Shown: in pieces, positions 27,944-35,665 of the stretch
Numbering within the stretch: position 1 is the first letter of the stretch
How the letters are laid out: every line of letters starts with the position of its first letter
Assembly (NCBI GenBank): GCA_963848335.1
Contig: CAWKDD010000001.1
Location: 248,001 to 312,000, forward strand
DNA: 64,000 nucleotides
Direction: 5' to 3'
Source: Chersky-840 sp963848335
GTDB taxonomy: Bacteria; Actinomycetota; Acidimicrobiia; Acidimicrobiales; UBA8190
Notes under the pieces: generated by a model
The model's input: only the letters and a program-made list of their open reading frames with translations
The model's database searches: none
What the model was told of the DNA's origin: nothing
Translations under genes and position numbers: made by a program

Positions 27944-29278
27944 CTAGGCGTGTAAGGGAAGATCCACGGTGACCACCGTGGGTCCGCGCAATGGGCTCAC
28001 GATCTCGAAGCGTCCGTCCACGGCGCGTACTCTCTCGGCTAGTCCGGTCAAACCGCTCGAGGAGGATCCCTGGCTCGAGGGTTGCGCCCCACCCGTTCCG
28101 TCGTCGCGCACCACCAGGCGCAGCCACCGCCCGTGCTGGGCGCAGGTGATCCTCGCCCGGGAGGCATTGGCATGCTGGGCAACGTTCGCAAGCAGCTCGG
28201 CCACACAGAAATAGGCGATCGCTTCGATCGCCGCCGTGGGGCGATCGTTCAGCTCGAGCGTGAGTTCGGTCGGCACCGTACTGCGGGCCGCCAAGGTGGA
28301 GAGAGCCCCTTCGAGCCCGATGTCCAGCGCCGGGGGGTGGATCCCACGGGCGAGATCCCGCAACTCGATGATGGCCTCCTTGGCCCCACGGTGAGCATCG
28401 CTCACCAGCTCCGACACCTGGTCGAGGTCGAGGTGTTCGGGGTCGGCCAACTTCTCCTTGACCATGCCCAGGCGCATGGCGACGGCCACCAATTGGGCTT
28501 GGGTGCCGTCGTGAAGGTCCCGCTCGATCCGTCGTAGCGTCGCAGCTGACGCGTCGACGGTCTGAGCCCGGGCGTACTCGAGGGAACGCACCCGAACGGC
28601 CACGGCGTCGGGACCCAGCAAGGCGCGCATCAGGACCCGGTCGATGTAGAGCACGACCCGCACTGTCCACGGAGCCGCGAACAAGAGGACAAGTCCTGTG
28701 CAGAAGATGGCAAACCCGTGCAGCCATCCTGGACTCGCGATCGAGAAGTAGCCCGGCGGGAACAGCCAACGGACCAGGCCGAACACCTTGGGCTGATATG
28801 CCCCTCCCCATGGGGTGATGAGACAGGTGAACGCGTCGAACCACACGCTGAAGGCGGTGAGGATGGCGAAGAACACCAACGGCACCTTGATGACGATGTA
28901 GGCCACCGCCCTCCAACTCGTCCGGTCCCGCAGCACGGACTGGAGCCAACCCAGGAATCCCGGGCGCGGTGAGAAAACGGCCGGCTCCTCGATCTCCTCG
29001 TCGAGGAGCACCAGGGCCAGGCGGCGTTGGATGGCACCGAACCAGCGGGCACCACGGAGAGAGAGCCCGATGACTGCCAGCCCGAAGAAGGTGATGGCGA
29101 AGAAGACCCCCGCTGTCAAGGTCAGCACCACAAAGGAGAAGGCACAGGACGCGATCACGGCTCCTACGACGAGGTAGCAGAGCTCCGACCACGTGCGCCT
29201 CGTGAACGGTGTGCGCAGGACCGTTCGGGCCATCTCCCGGGCCCGAAGCTCGAGCTCCTCTGAGACCACGATCACCAT
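27944..29278 (-). CDS. NarL-type sensor histidine kinase
   Basis: About 444 residues. N-terminal membrane sensor of the actinobacterial 'putative sensor' type (several spans, FFAITFFGLAVIGLSL ... GWLQSVLRD), HisKA_3 dimerisation domain with phospho-acceptor in RRIERDLHDGTQAQL, and a HATPase domain (AELLANVAQHANAS, DDGTGGA, GLTGLAERV). It pairs with the adjacent LuxR regulator. ATG 29278 is used; GTG 29305 and an internal ATG (MARTVL) are alternatives. Signal unknown; possibly membrane or cell-wall stress. Confidence 0.92.
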   Translation of the reverse strand: MVIVVSEELELRAREMARTVLRTPFTRRTWSELCYLVVGAVIASCAFSFVVLTLTAGVFFAITFFGLAVIGLSLRGARWFGAIQRRLALVLLDEEIEEPAVFSPRPGFLGWLQSVLRDRTSWRAVAYIVIKVPLVFFAILTAFSVWFDAFTCLITPWGGAYQPKVFGLVRWLFPPGYFSIASPGWLHGFAIFCTGLVLLFAAPWTVRVVLYIDRVLMRALLGPDAVAVRVRSLEYARAQTVDASAATLRRIERDLHDGTQAQLVAVAMRLGMVKEKLADPEHLDLDQVSELVSDAHRGAKEAIIELRDLARGIHPPALDIGLEGALSTLAARSTVPTELTLELNDRPTAAIEAIAYFCVAELLANVAQHANASRARITCAQHGRWLRLVVRDDGTGGAQPSSQGSSSSGLTGLAERVRAVDGRFEIVSPLRGPTVVTVDLPLHA

Positions 29279-29305
29279 GTCGATAATCCAAACACGAACC
29301 CACAC

Positions 29306-29638
29306 CCCGATCTCAGCGGTCCGCCCGTTTGACCCTGGAGGCCGGCAACCGGCGCCCGATGACCCAACCTAAGGCTCCCCGGCCGCCGTGAACAGCCCGC
29401 TAGCGGGTCTCTTTTGGCTGGGGGATACCCCCCATTTCGCCGGCCACGAGCTCGACGACCACCACCGCGATAGTGAGTGGCTCCTCGGGCTCCTCGGGCA
29501 CCTCGACACATCGGCTCCTCGGGACCTTCTCCTCAGCTCCCATGCAGCGGCGCCCGGTCTCGATGAACGTCGCCACAGTCGCACGCAGGATTCATCTGGG
29601 TGTGTCGCTTCCGTTGCAGGGCGTTCAATCGCGCCTTC
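29306..29638. other. intergenic region between divergent genes
   Basis: Between the histidine kinase (minus) and the receiver protein (plus). One palindrome, CCCGCTAGCGGG (29396-29407), is followed by TCTCTTTT and looks like a weak plus-strand terminator, but no plus-strand gene precedes it. The open frame through here has no protein-like composition. Confidence 0.3.
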
Positions 29639-29644
29639 TATCCT
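29639..29644 (+). promoter_or_regulatory. -10 box (TATCCT), leaderless
   Basis: TATCCT ends 7 nt before GTG 29652. It favours that start over the longer open frame. Confidence 0.45.
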
Positions 29645-29651
29645 GCGACAT

Positions 29652-30134
29652 GTGACCGTGACATCCGATTCAGCCCATTGGCGGGCAGGGCCAGGCAGTG
29701 GCGTGCGCGCCCACTCGTCACGCCGGGCCGGGCGAACACTTCCGGCCCCTGCAGCTTGGCGAAGGACCATCCTCTACATCGGTGTCGATCCTGATTGCCG
29801 TATCGTGCTCACTCGGATCGTCCGACGCATGGCAGGCGTCCACCTGGCGGTGACCTGTACCGGACGTGAAGGTCGACTGCTGGCAGTCTCGCTGACACCC
29901 GGCTTGATCCTGCTCGACACTCACCTTCCAGCTTGCGATGCCCACGAACTTCTGGTGTACCTCGGGCGCTCAGCGTTCACTTCCACCATCCCGTTGGCGG
30001 TGGTGTCGGGCGATGAGGGAGATCGTTTGCGGTTTCTCAGAGGCGGTGCGGCGGCTTGGATCACCAAGCCGTTGAATATCGCCGAGGTCGAGCGCGCCAC
30101 GATGGGTCTTCTCGAGCTGGCATCGTCACGGTAG
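29652..30134 (+). CDS. stand-alone receiver-domain protein
   Basis: 160 residues: a short basic N-terminal extension and one receiver domain. The phospho-acceptor lies in LILLDTHLP, conserved Thr/Ser in AVVSGDE, and Lys in AAWITKP. The first acidic pair is degenerate (YIGVDPD), so metal binding may be weakened. There is no output domain. It probably acts as a phosphate relay or a protein-binding switch. It is divergent from the histidine kinase operon, which could phosphorylate it. Confidence 0.75.
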   Translation: MTVTSDSAHWRAGPGSGVRAHSSRRAGRTLPAPAAWRRTILYIGVDPDCRIVLTRIVRRMAGVHLAVTCTGREGRLLAVSLTPGLILLDTHLPACDAHELLVYLGRSAFTSTIPLAVVSGDEGDRLRFLRGGAAAWITKPLNIAEVERATMGLLELASSR

Positions 30135-30462
30135 AGCCCGCAGGAGCACCGGGAGATGGCTCCGCATTGCGGGCCACCCAGAATCCAGGGGTTTTCTCGT
30201 GCCACGCGACCCGTGGTGCGATCTCCTCCACCTCGTGCATCGCCTGCTGAATCGAGTGACAGCTGAGCGCAAACCCGTTACCGACGACGGTGCAGGTCTT
30301 GTCGACACATTCGATGACAATCGCCGCCAATCGACCCTCGGTCGTGACGGGCTTCCGGGCGATGCGCACGTTACGAGGGCTGCTGGCATCGATCGTGGAG
30401 GCAGACTGCCGTCCCATGTTGTCTTCGTCGGCCACACCTGCACGGGACTTGAACCACATCAC
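30061..30462 (-). CDS. hypothetical protein, 133 aa
   Basis: Starts MMWFKSRAG and contains EGRLAAIVIECVDKTCTVVGNGFALSCHSIQQAMHEVEEIAPRV, which reads like a genuine soluble domain with a beta-alpha pattern. The last 25 residues are antisense to the end of the receiver gene and look less natural, so the true end may be earlier. No family recognised. Confidence 0.5.
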   Translation of the reverse strand: MMWFKSRAGVADEDNMGRQSASTIDASSPRNVRIARKPVTTEGRLAAIVIECVDKTCTVVGNGFALSCHSIQQAMHEVEEIAPRVAWHEKTPGFWVARNAEPSPGAPAGSTVTMPAREDPSWRARPRRYSTAW

Positions 30463-30655
30463 TCATGGTGGGCGTGGTCATCACATCGCATGCACGTGGG
30501 ACGGTGACGACGGGCCAACAGTCACGCGGTTGTCACGTGTTGTTCACGAACCGTCGGCTCTGTAGCCCTGGCGAATGGGGCGGCCCCACTGTGCGTCAAC
30601 CCATCGGGGACGCCACGTGAAGAGCCTTGCAACGGGCCAGAGTGCGATGACCCCT

Positions 30656-31136
30656 CTAGGCCGGCATCGCGGTCACCACGTGCGGGAGAGCGAGAATCGC
30701 CTCGAGAGGCTCGCCCGGCTCCTGCCCCAGCGCCCGGCGGGCGAAAGCCGCCAGGGCCTCCTCGTGGGCAACGTACGCCTCGGCGATTTCGCGCTCAAAA
30801 TCGTCGGAAGCCGAGCGCGACGAGCTGCCTGTACTTGGTTAGGAAATCGGTGGTGATCGGTTCGAACGAGGCAAGAAACTGTGCCCAAGTCATGCCCGCC
30901 ACGGCGGTCGCCATCTCTGTGGCGATAGCGACCGTGGCGCTCGAATCGCCTCGGTCGCGCTCTTGTCGGTCGAACACCGGCTCCGCGAGCTCCTTGGTGG
31001 CTCGCTCGAGGAGCGTGAGCACCTCCAGCTGCCGCCGCCGCTCGGCGTCCTTCTCACGCGCGGCCAGCAGACCGAAGAGCACCTCGCCGAGCACTTCCCC
31101 CTGGTAGGACTCGACCCACAGCTCATCTTTGTCCAT
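30656..31136 (-). CDS. hypothetical all-helical protein (one frameshift)
   Basis: N-terminal 113 residues (MDKDELWVESYQGEVLGEVLF ... ITTDFLTKYRQLVALG) read as long helices with many Glu, Arg and Leu, somewhat like ferritin-like or four-helix proteins. The frame then reaches a stop at 30795. A one-base shift near 30810 continues with DDFEREIAEAYVAHEEALAAFARRALGQ to a TAG at 30656-30658, giving about 160 residues. A consensus indel is likely. The ATG is supported by a leaderless -10 box. No function can be assigned. Confidence 0.55.
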
Positions 31137-31142
31137 GGCCCC

Positions 31143-31148
31143 ACTTTA
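31143..31148 (-). promoter_or_regulatory. -10 box (TAAAGT), leaderless
   Basis: TAAAGT on the minus strand, 6 nt before ATG 31136. Confidence 0.45.
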
Positions 31149-31217
31149 AGAGGGCGGTCCCGAGCTCGCCAGCGCTTCGGGTCGGGCTTCGAGGCGGCGC
31201 CAATCCGTAGCTTCACG

Positions 31218-32978
31218 ATGGTCTCGACGCGAAGAAGCGACTCGGACAGACTCTGTGCCGTGACGACCGGAGTTGGTTCCGACGCGGGTCGTGTGCCCGG
31301 GCACACGGTGACCTTGACGACGATCGTGATCGTCCTTGCCATGGCCGCGTCGGGATGCGCCGGCGCCCAACGGAAAGCGGCCCCGGCGACCGCCTTCACG
31401 ACGACCGCCCCTCCGGTGCCGATCCCGGCCACCGGAAACCCGATGACGGGGCCCGTTGGACCTCTCAGCGCCCCGGGTGGCCCCTTTCTCGAAGACCGGT
31501 ACGGTCGTGTCGTAGTCATGCACGGCGTCGATCTCGTCTACAAGGTGCCACCATTCGAGGTAGAGGTTGGCGGAACCGGTCCCAATGTTCTCACCGTGCC
31601 AGAGGTCGAACACATGGCGTCTCTCGGGTTCGACGTGGTGCGCCTCGGGATCATCTGGAAGGGTCTCGAGCCTGGAAGCGCGCCGATCAACGATCCAGAT
31701 ATCTGCACTTCCGGAAAGCCCCGGGCGGGCGGTCCCGGGCAGTTCGATTCGTCGGTGTTCAATGCCTACATGTCGAAGCTCGATTCCACCGTTGCCCTCT
31801 TGGGGAGCTACGGCATCTACTCGCTCATCGACATGCACCAGGACGTCTACAGCGAAGCCTTCGGCGGTGAAGGCTCTCCTGATTGGGCCGTGTGCACGAA
31901 CGGAGCCCGGCCCGCTCCCAAACTGAACGTCCCCGATTGGACTGTGAATCTCCGCGGCCCGGGAGTCTCGACCGCCTACGCGCACTTCTGGAACAACGAT
32001 GTCGTGGGGAACCTTCAGGGCGAGTTCGACTCGGTGTGGACCAAAGTTGCGGCTCACTTCAGTCGGAACCCCTGGGTGATCGGTTATGACCCGTTCAACG
32101 AACCCTACGGACCGGGCGTTCCTCCACAGGGGAACGGCTCGTCATTCGACGCCAAGCTGCAGTGCTTCTACGCCGGACGGGCCCATCCGGGCGAGAGCCA
32201 GTCGGGCAAGAGGGTCACCTGTCCTCCCGATGACCCCGAGGTCGGACTGATCCCTCGTCTTGAAGCCGCTGACCCCGATCATCTCGTCTTCTACGAAGGG
32301 AACTACACCACGGACTCGGGTCCGGCCAATCACATCGGCCCGATGCCATCCCCGCGCCTTGTCCTGAACTTCCATGACTACTGCTTCCTGCATGTTCCGA
32401 ATGGTCCGGAGCCGCCGAACTTTGCAAGCGTGTGCGCTCCCAGCGAGAACCTGGTCTTCAATGAGCACTCGTCTGAACGTGTTCGGGACTCCACACCCGA
32501 GCAACCGGGCGGGCCGGCCTGGCTGTTGACGGAATTCGGAGCAACGACGGATGCCAACGACCTCGCCAGGATCACGGCGGATGCCGACTCACACCTGGTG
32601 GGCTGGATCTATTGGCAGTGGCTCGACTACGACGACCCAACCGGTTCCCATGCGTCGGGACTTTGGCCCCCGAGCGCACCCACCCAGGCCATGCTGGAAG
32701 TGCTCTCGCGGACGTATCCGGCGGCCATCGCCGGCACGCCGACAAGTGTGTCCTTCGACCCCACTTCCGAAGACTTCACCCTTCGGTTCCGGGCCAATCC
32801 TCACATCACCGAGCCCACCGTGGTCTTCGTACCGGTCGCCATGCATTACCCGAACGGCTACTGCGCGCAAGCCACGGGCGCCCACATCGTTTCGGCGCCC
32901 GACGCCGGCTACCTGGACGTGGTCAACGGTCAAGAGGCAACCGAAGCAACTGTCATGATCACTCCCGGGAGTTGTTGA
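31218..32978 (+). CDS. GH5 endoglycoceramidase-like lipoprotein
   Basis: 586 residues with lipoprotein signal (TTIVIVLAMAASGC) and Thr/Pro-rich linker. The GH5 barrel has acid/base E295 in DPFNEPYG and nucleophile E439 in LLTEFGAT. The segment LIDMHQDVYSEAFGGEGSPDWAV is characteristic of endoglycosylceramidases, which release the intact glycan from glycosphingolipids; a C-terminal beta-sandwich domain follows. Exact substrate is not proven; steryl glucosides or other glycolipids are possible. GTG 31260 is an alternative start. The next gene, 94 bases on, is another secreted hydrolase. Confidence 0.85.
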   Translation: MVSTRRSDSDRLCAVTTGVGSDAGRVPGHTVTLTTIVIVLAMAASGCAGAQRKAAPATAFTTTAPPVPIPATGNPMTGPVGPLSAPGGPFLEDRYGRVVVMHGVDLVYKVPPFEVEVGGTGPNVLTVPEVEHMASLGFDVVRLGIIWKGLEPGSAPINDPDICTSGKPRAGGPGQFDSSVFNAYMSKLDSTVALLGSYGIYSLIDMHQDVYSEAFGGEGSPDWAVCTNGARPAPKLNVPDWTVNLRGPGVSTAYAHFWNNDVVGNLQGEFDSVWTKVAAHFSRNPWVIGYDPFNEPYGPGVPPQGNGSSFDAKLQCFYAGRAHPGESQSGKRVTCPPDDPEVGLIPRLEAADPDHLVFYEGNYTTDSGPANHIGPMPSPRLVLNFHDYCFLHVPNGPEPPNFASVCAPSENLVFNEHSSERVRDSTPEQPGGPAWLLTEFGATTDANDLARITADADSHLVGWIYWQWLDYDDPTGSHASGLWPPSAPTQAMLEVLSRTYPAAIAGTPTSVSFDPTSEDFTLRFRANPHITEPTVVFVPVAMHYPNGYCAQATGAHIVSAPDAGYLDVVNGQEATEATVMITPGSC

Positions 32979-33072
32979 CACGCGAAGCTGCCCCCAGGCC
33001 TATCGGCGGGGAAGTCCGGATGGGAGAGCCGGGTTGCGGTCAGCACAGAACGGACCCAAGGGGTGGAGGCGC

Positions 33073-34998
33073 ATGAATAGTCCGAGGGTCCCGACCTCAC
33101 ACCTGTTCGGGGTGCGAAGACGGGGGAGGATGGCGCTTGGGCTGAGTCTTTCTGCGCTGTTTTGCGCTGCGTGCGCCGGCCACCCATCCCCCACGTCGAG
33201 CAGCAGTACATCACCCCCGCAATCGGCGAGTTCTGTTCCCGCCCCGCCCTCAGCAAGCGTGTTCGAGGGCTGGCAACTCCCACCCTCGTCGACCCGCATC
33301 GGCACTCCGAATCCCTCGACCGAGCTCGATGTTCTGTTGGCGTTGTCGCTCCAGGATGCCGATCTCCCGGAGCTCGTGCAATCGGTGAGCGAGCCCGACA
33401 CCCCCGACTACCGGCATTACGAGACTGTTTCGTGGTTGGCGGATCACTCGGGCGCGAATGTCACCACCATCGATGATGTACTCGACTACCTGAGATCGCA
33501 GGGCACGGCGGGCCACCTCGACCCAACGGCGTCCTATGTGGAAGCGGCGCTCACTGTCCGACAAGCCGCGAAGCTGTTCGGCGTGCGGTACGGGACGTAC
33601 CGGGTGACGAGCCGTGGCACGATGACGCTGGCGGCACCTGAATCGGAGCCTTACCTCCCGCGTCCACTGGTGGGGAGCGTGACGCTCGTTCTCGGCACGG
33701 CGGATGTGCTCTCGGCCGCTCCGGTCCAGCCAGCCCCGTTCAGAAAGACGCCGTCGGCACGCTCGTTGCTAGGGCCGACGTTCGGAACGATGGGAACCCC
33801 CGGTGGATGTCCGGCCGGGAATCACGTCGCCCGGGGCACCACCAGCATGTTCACCCCCCGGCAGTACCTGAGCGCCTACGGAGTCGAGAGCCTTCAGGAC
33901 GAGGGTGTCTCGGGGGACGGCCAGACGGTCGCGATCTGGTCAGGCGTTCCGGGACGACAGAGCGACCTGGCCACCTTCACACACTGCTTCGGGCTTTCGA
34001 CGCCGCAGATCCACAACGTTCCCATTGGCCTCGGTACTCGAGCGTCGTTGAAGTTCGCATTGGCCCACGACGAGGAGTCCCTCGATACCGAGATGGTGGC
34101 GGCAATGGCACCACGGCTGAGCGGGATCGATGTCATGAACACGCCGGACGAGACCACAGCTGTCGGCATCACCGAACTTCTCGACGCACCTCTCGATCGT
34201 TCGCTCTTCCATGGTCCGATGCCCAAGATCGTGTCGATCAGCCTCGGGTTCTGCGAGGCCGGCGGAACGTTCTCCTACCGCCAATACCCGCTCGCCTACG
34301 CACTCGACGAGCATCTTCTCATGGATGCAGCGGCGACCGGCATCAGCACCGTGAACAGCTCAGGCGACACCGGATCTTCCTGCAACCTGGCAACACCGGC
34401 TCGACCCTCAGGGGCCCGCTTGTCGGTGCAATATCCGTCTTCCTCCCCGTTCGTGACGGACGCCGGGGGCGCCCTGCTCGGGCTCAATGCGGATGACTCG
34501 ATCAGGAGCGAGGCAGCGTGGGACGATCTTCCCCTGGGTTTCGGTCTCGCCAGTGGTGGGGGCGAGAGCACCGTGTTCGCTCGTCCTTGGTACCAGGCGG
34601 CCCTTGCGGTCTCCGGTGCTGACCGCCTGGTGCCTGACGTCGCCCTCGAGGCCGATAGCTTCTATCCGATCTCCACGTATTGCTCGCTGGGGTGCACCTC
34701 CTCGGGGTGGCAGCCCGGGGGTGGGACAAGTGCGGCCGCACCGCTTCTGGCGGGCGGGATGGCATTGGCGAACGAGGAGGCGGCAGGACAGCACGAGGGG
34801 TCACTCGGGCTCCTCAACCCGCTTCTCTACCAGCTCGGCCAGGAACATTCGAGTGCGCTCGTCGACATCACCAATGGCAGCAACGATGTGTACGGGCTTG
34901 GCTGCTGTACGGCTCTACCGGGCTACGACGAGGCGACAGGCTGGGGGTCGGTCAACTTCCCGCAGTTCATCCAGGCCGCGGACGAAGCGGCACGATAG
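33073..34998 (+). CDS. S53 (sedolisin/kumamolisin) serine-carboxyl peptidase, lipoprotein
   Basis: 641 residues. A signal peptide ends near LSALFCAACAG, with Cys at a lipobox-like position. A pro-domain (about residues 60-210) is followed by the catalytic domain with E334 and D338 (DEESLDTEM), oxyanion D432 (SSGDTGSS) and nucleophile S553 (GGTSAAAP); the C-terminal Ca-binding-type region (VDITNGSNDVYG, PGYDEATGWGS) is present. These enzymes work at acidic pH outside the cell. ATG 33073 follows GTGGAGG. It fits an acid-soil or acidic-niche lifestyle together with the GH5 lipoprotein upstream. Confidence 0.92.
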   Translation: MNSPRVPTSHLFGVRRRGRMALGLSLSALFCAACAGHPSPTSSSSTSPPQSASSVPAPPSASVFEGWQLPPSSTRIGTPNPSTELDVLLALSLQDADLPELVQSVSEPDTPDYRHYETVSWLADHSGANVTTIDDVLDYLRSQGTAGHLDPTASYVEAALTVRQAAKLFGVRYGTYRVTSRGTMTLAAPESEPYLPRPLVGSVTLVLGTADVLSAAPVQPAPFRKTPSARSLLGPTFGTMGTPGGCPAGNHVARGTTSMFTPRQYLSAYGVESLQDEGVSGDGQTVAIWSGVPGRQSDLATFTHCFGLSTPQIHNVPIGLGTRASLKFALAHDEESLDTEMVAAMAPRLSGIDVMNTPDETTAVGITELLDAPLDRSLFHGPMPKIVSISLGFCEAGGTFSYRQYPLAYALDEHLLMDAAATGISTVNSSGDTGSSCNLATPARPSGARLSVQYPSSSPFVTDAGGALLGLNADDSIRSEAAWDDLPLGFGLASGGGESTVFARPWYQAALAVSGADRLVPDVALEADSFYPISTYCSLGCTSSGWQPGGGTSAAAPLLAGGMALANEEAAGQHEGSLGLLNPLLYQLGQEHSSALVDITNGSNDVYGLGCCTALPGYDEATGWGSVNFPQFIQAADEAAR

Positions 34999-35078
34999 TT
35001 GGCGCGCCGAACTCCCTGGCCCCAGGTTGCGGTCCGGCAATCGACGAGGGACGGGTCAGCGCGCATCACATTCGTAGG

Positions 35079-35567
35079 CTAGGAGTCGAACGGGGCCGCC
35101 ACCCGTCGGAGGAGCCCGGCCAGCGTGGCGCGTTGCGTAGCGTCGAGCGTTCCGAGAATGGCGTTCTCGCGAGCCACCAGATCGCGCAGGGCGAGGTCGA
35201 CGCGGCGGCGTCCGGCAGCGGTCAGCTGGACACGGACCGATCGAGCGTCGTTTGGGTCGGGCCGACGGCGCACGAGGCCGCGCTCCTCGAGATGGTCGAT
35301 GCGATTTGTCATCGTGCCCGACGTGACCAACGTCTGGGCCAGCAGCTGGCCTGGGGAGAGGTGGTGGGGCGGATCGGACCGGCGCAAGGCCGACAGCACG
35401 TCAAAGGTCCAGGTCTCGAGGTCGTGGCGTGCGAACACCACCGTGCGTTGGCGTTCGAGGTGACGCGCAAGGCGAGCCACCCGCGACAGCACCTCGAGGG
35501 GCGAGACATCGACATCGGGTAGCGCCCGGCGCCAACCGGCGGTGAGACGGTCAACCTCGTCTTCCAT
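35079..35567 (-). CDS. MarR-family regulator, probable aconitase regulator
   Basis: 162 residues with a MarR winged helix: LSPGQLLAQTLVTSGTMTNRIDHLEERGLVRRRPDPNDARSVRVQLTAAGR. The GGGAGG site precedes ATG 35567. It is divergent from aconitase, and the intergenic region holds a perfect 18-bp palindrome and a second, imperfect copy. In Streptomyces coelicolor the MarR protein TamR responds to citrate, aconitate and isocitrate and controls aconitase. This gene is a candidate functional counterpart; orthology is not shown here. Confidence 0.88.
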   Translation of the reverse strand: MEDEVDRLTAGWRRALPDVDVSPLEVLSRVARLARHLERQRTVVFARHDLETWTFDVLSALRRSDPPHHLSPGQLLAQTLVTSGTMTNRIDHLEERGLVRRRPDPNDARSVRVQLTAAGRRRVDLALRDLVARENAILGTLDATQRATLAGLLRRVAAPFDS

Positions 35568-35600
35568 CCGGCCTCCCGGTCACGGCTCTTACCCAAACTC

Positions 35601-35618
35601 TATCTTGACATCGAGAGA
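35601..35618. promoter_or_regulatory. second, imperfect MarR operator
   Basis: TATCTTGACATCGAGAGA resembles the perfect palindrome 14 bases downstream and overlaps the predicted -35 box of aconitase. Confidence 0.5.
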
Positions 35619-35633
35619 CACCAGGGGTAATTC
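35605..35633 (+). promoter_or_regulatory. aconitase promoter (TTGACA-N17-TAATTC)
   Basis: TTGACA at 35605-35610 and TAATTC at 35628-35633 with a 17-nt spacer. Both boxes are covered by the two operator copies, so bound MarR protein would block polymerase. Confidence 0.5.
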
Positions 35634-35649
35634 TCTTGATATCAAGAGA
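35632..35649. promoter_or_regulatory. perfect 18-bp MarR-type palindrome
   Basis: TCTCTTGATATCAAGAGA, perfectly self-complementary, between the divergent MarR and aconitase genes. It overlaps the last bases of the -10 box and the expected transcription start of aconitase. The TTGAtaTCAA core is of the MarR-family type. Confidence 0.75.
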
Positions 35650-35665
35650 GAGTGGAGGAGACGCC

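Noticed and set aside
29396..29415. Palindrome plus T-rich tract as a terminator
   Set aside because: No plus-strand gene ends upstream and the stem is only four pairs after allowing a loop.
30434..30460. tRNA T-arm-like string (GGTTCAAGTCCCG) on the minus strand
   Set aside because: No acceptor, D or anticodon arms around it; it codes the start of the protein at 30061-30462.
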